Origin: Clostridia bacterium | GTDB lineage: Bacteria > Bacillota > Clostridia > Oscillospirales > Butyricicoccaceae | DNA length: 5,814 nucleotides | Direction: 5' to 3' | Assembly (NCBI GenBank): GCA_017556565.1 | Contig: JAFYMQ010000030.1 | Location: 1-5,814 of the forward strand | Shown here: piece by piece, positions 5,485-5,814 of the stretch | Position numbering within the stretch: position 1 is the stretch's first letter | Layout of the letters: the number at the start of each line of letters is the position of its first letter | The notes under the pieces: model-generated | Told to the model about the DNA's origin: nothing | The model's input: the letters and a program-made list of their open reading frames with translations, nothing else | The model's database searches: none | Translations under genes and position numbers: made by a program

Positions 5485-5814
5485 ATGAACCTCCTCAGTA
5501 AAAACCTGCGCAAAAATCCGCTGGCAATTATCTTTGCCGTGCTTGGTATATTGGCATCCCTGCTCCTTCTTGTGCTGCGCGTGAGTGCCGAAAACCGCTC
5601 CGATCAGGCAGCCTGCGCCATCACCTACGACTCGGTGGTTGCTCTGGCAGAGCAGAGCGGACAGAGTGATAGAGTGTGGCTGGAGCAGCTTTATGATGCG
5701 GGCATCAGATACCTGATAGTCACCGATGCCAACGAGCCCCTCTGCGCCGATGCAGCGCGGCAGATAGGCTACAAGATCGGCAGAGCGGGCGATACACCCC
5801 AATCCGGCGACAGC
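5485..5814 (+). CDS. Membrane-anchored protein, probably DUF5693 family; C-terminus cut by window edge
   Basis: The first 110 residues are present and the frame is open to the window end. A basic N-terminus (KNLRKN) is followed by one hydrophobic segment at about residues 13-31. An extracytoplasmic domain then begins RVSAENRSDQAACAITYDSV, followed by ALAEQSGQ, an acidic helix and DAGIRYLIVTDAN (about 74-86). The layout (TM, R-x(3)-E-x-R, Y/D-D/S-x-V, LA, then L-x(3)-AGI-x-Y-L-I-V) resembles the N-terminus of DUF5693 proteins as I recall them. Those are multi-pass proteins of about 600-700 residues often found near csaB or MurJ-type genes in Clostridia. The start is supported by AAGGAG (5471-5476) 8 nt upstream, inside the murJ-like gene, and by the TAAATG junction. 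No biochemical function is known to me. A generic anchored protein remains possible. Confidence 0.6.
   Translation, partial: MNLLSKNLRKNPLAIIFAVLGILASLLLLVLRVSAENRSDQAACAITYDSVVALAEQSGQSDRVWLEQLYDAGIRYLIVTDANEPLCADAARQIGYKIGRAGDTPQSGDS

Noticed and set aside
4351..5802. Minus-strand open frame of 483 codons opposite the murJ-like gene
   Set aside because: It spans the antisense of two real genes and their junction. The product is His/Gln/Cys-rich with no membrane or domain pattern. The length is explained by the rarity of TTA, CTA and TCA codons in the true reading frame.
1..5814. CRISPR array, tRNA, rRNA, riboswitch, insertion sequence or phage attachment site
   Set aside because: I saw no spaced direct repeats, no tRNA-like cloverleaf, no transposase or integrase frame, and the leaders (about 27-32 nt) are too short for a riboswitch.

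Overview
The window is bacterial and compact. Genes are separated by short gaps, with strong AGGAG-type ribosome binding sites, sigma-70-like promoters (TTGACA/TATTAT, TTGAAG/TATAAT) and hairpin-plus-T terminators. The fairly GC-rich third positions, the MATE subtypes, the SPFH plus Arc-like pair and a MurJ-like gene followed by a DUF5693-like gene suggest a gut-type member of the Clostridia (Oscillospiraceae/Ruminococcaceae-like). This placement is by recall of family distribution; there is no rRNA or marker gene to confirm it.

Layout. (1) Positions 1-962, minus strand: the first 320 residues of a MATE-family exporter, cut by the window edge. (2) Positions 963-1096: a divergent control region with two promoters back to back, their -35 boxes only 7 bp apart. 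(3) Positions 1097-2336, plus strand: a two-gene operon of a membrane-anchored SPFH/Band 7 protein and a 67-residue Arc-like ribbon-helix-helix protein. The second start has no Shine-Dalgarno sequence and lies 4 nt after the first gene's stop, so translation is probably coupled. A strong terminator follows. (4) Positions 2425-3780: a complete second MATE exporter, closed by another strong terminator. (5) Positions 3829-4005: an intergenic stretch with an unexplained 8-bp inverted repeat and a near-consensus promoter. (6) Positions 4006-5814: a MurJ/MviN-type 14-segment flippase whose stop codon directly abuts the start of a membrane-anchored, probably DUF5693-family protein that runs off the window.

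Three of the six genes belong to the MOP flippase superfamily (two MATE, one MVF). The two MATE proteins are clearly divergent from each other and so are not a recent duplication. The MurJ-like/DUF5693-like pair looks like a cell-envelope polymer export unit. The least understood unit is the SPFH plus ribbon-helix-helix operon: a membrane scaffold protein co-translated with a small DNA-binding protein and divergent from an exporter. It is the best candidate here for an uncharacterised system, although the gene pair itself seems to recur in Clostridia and is not unique to this window.
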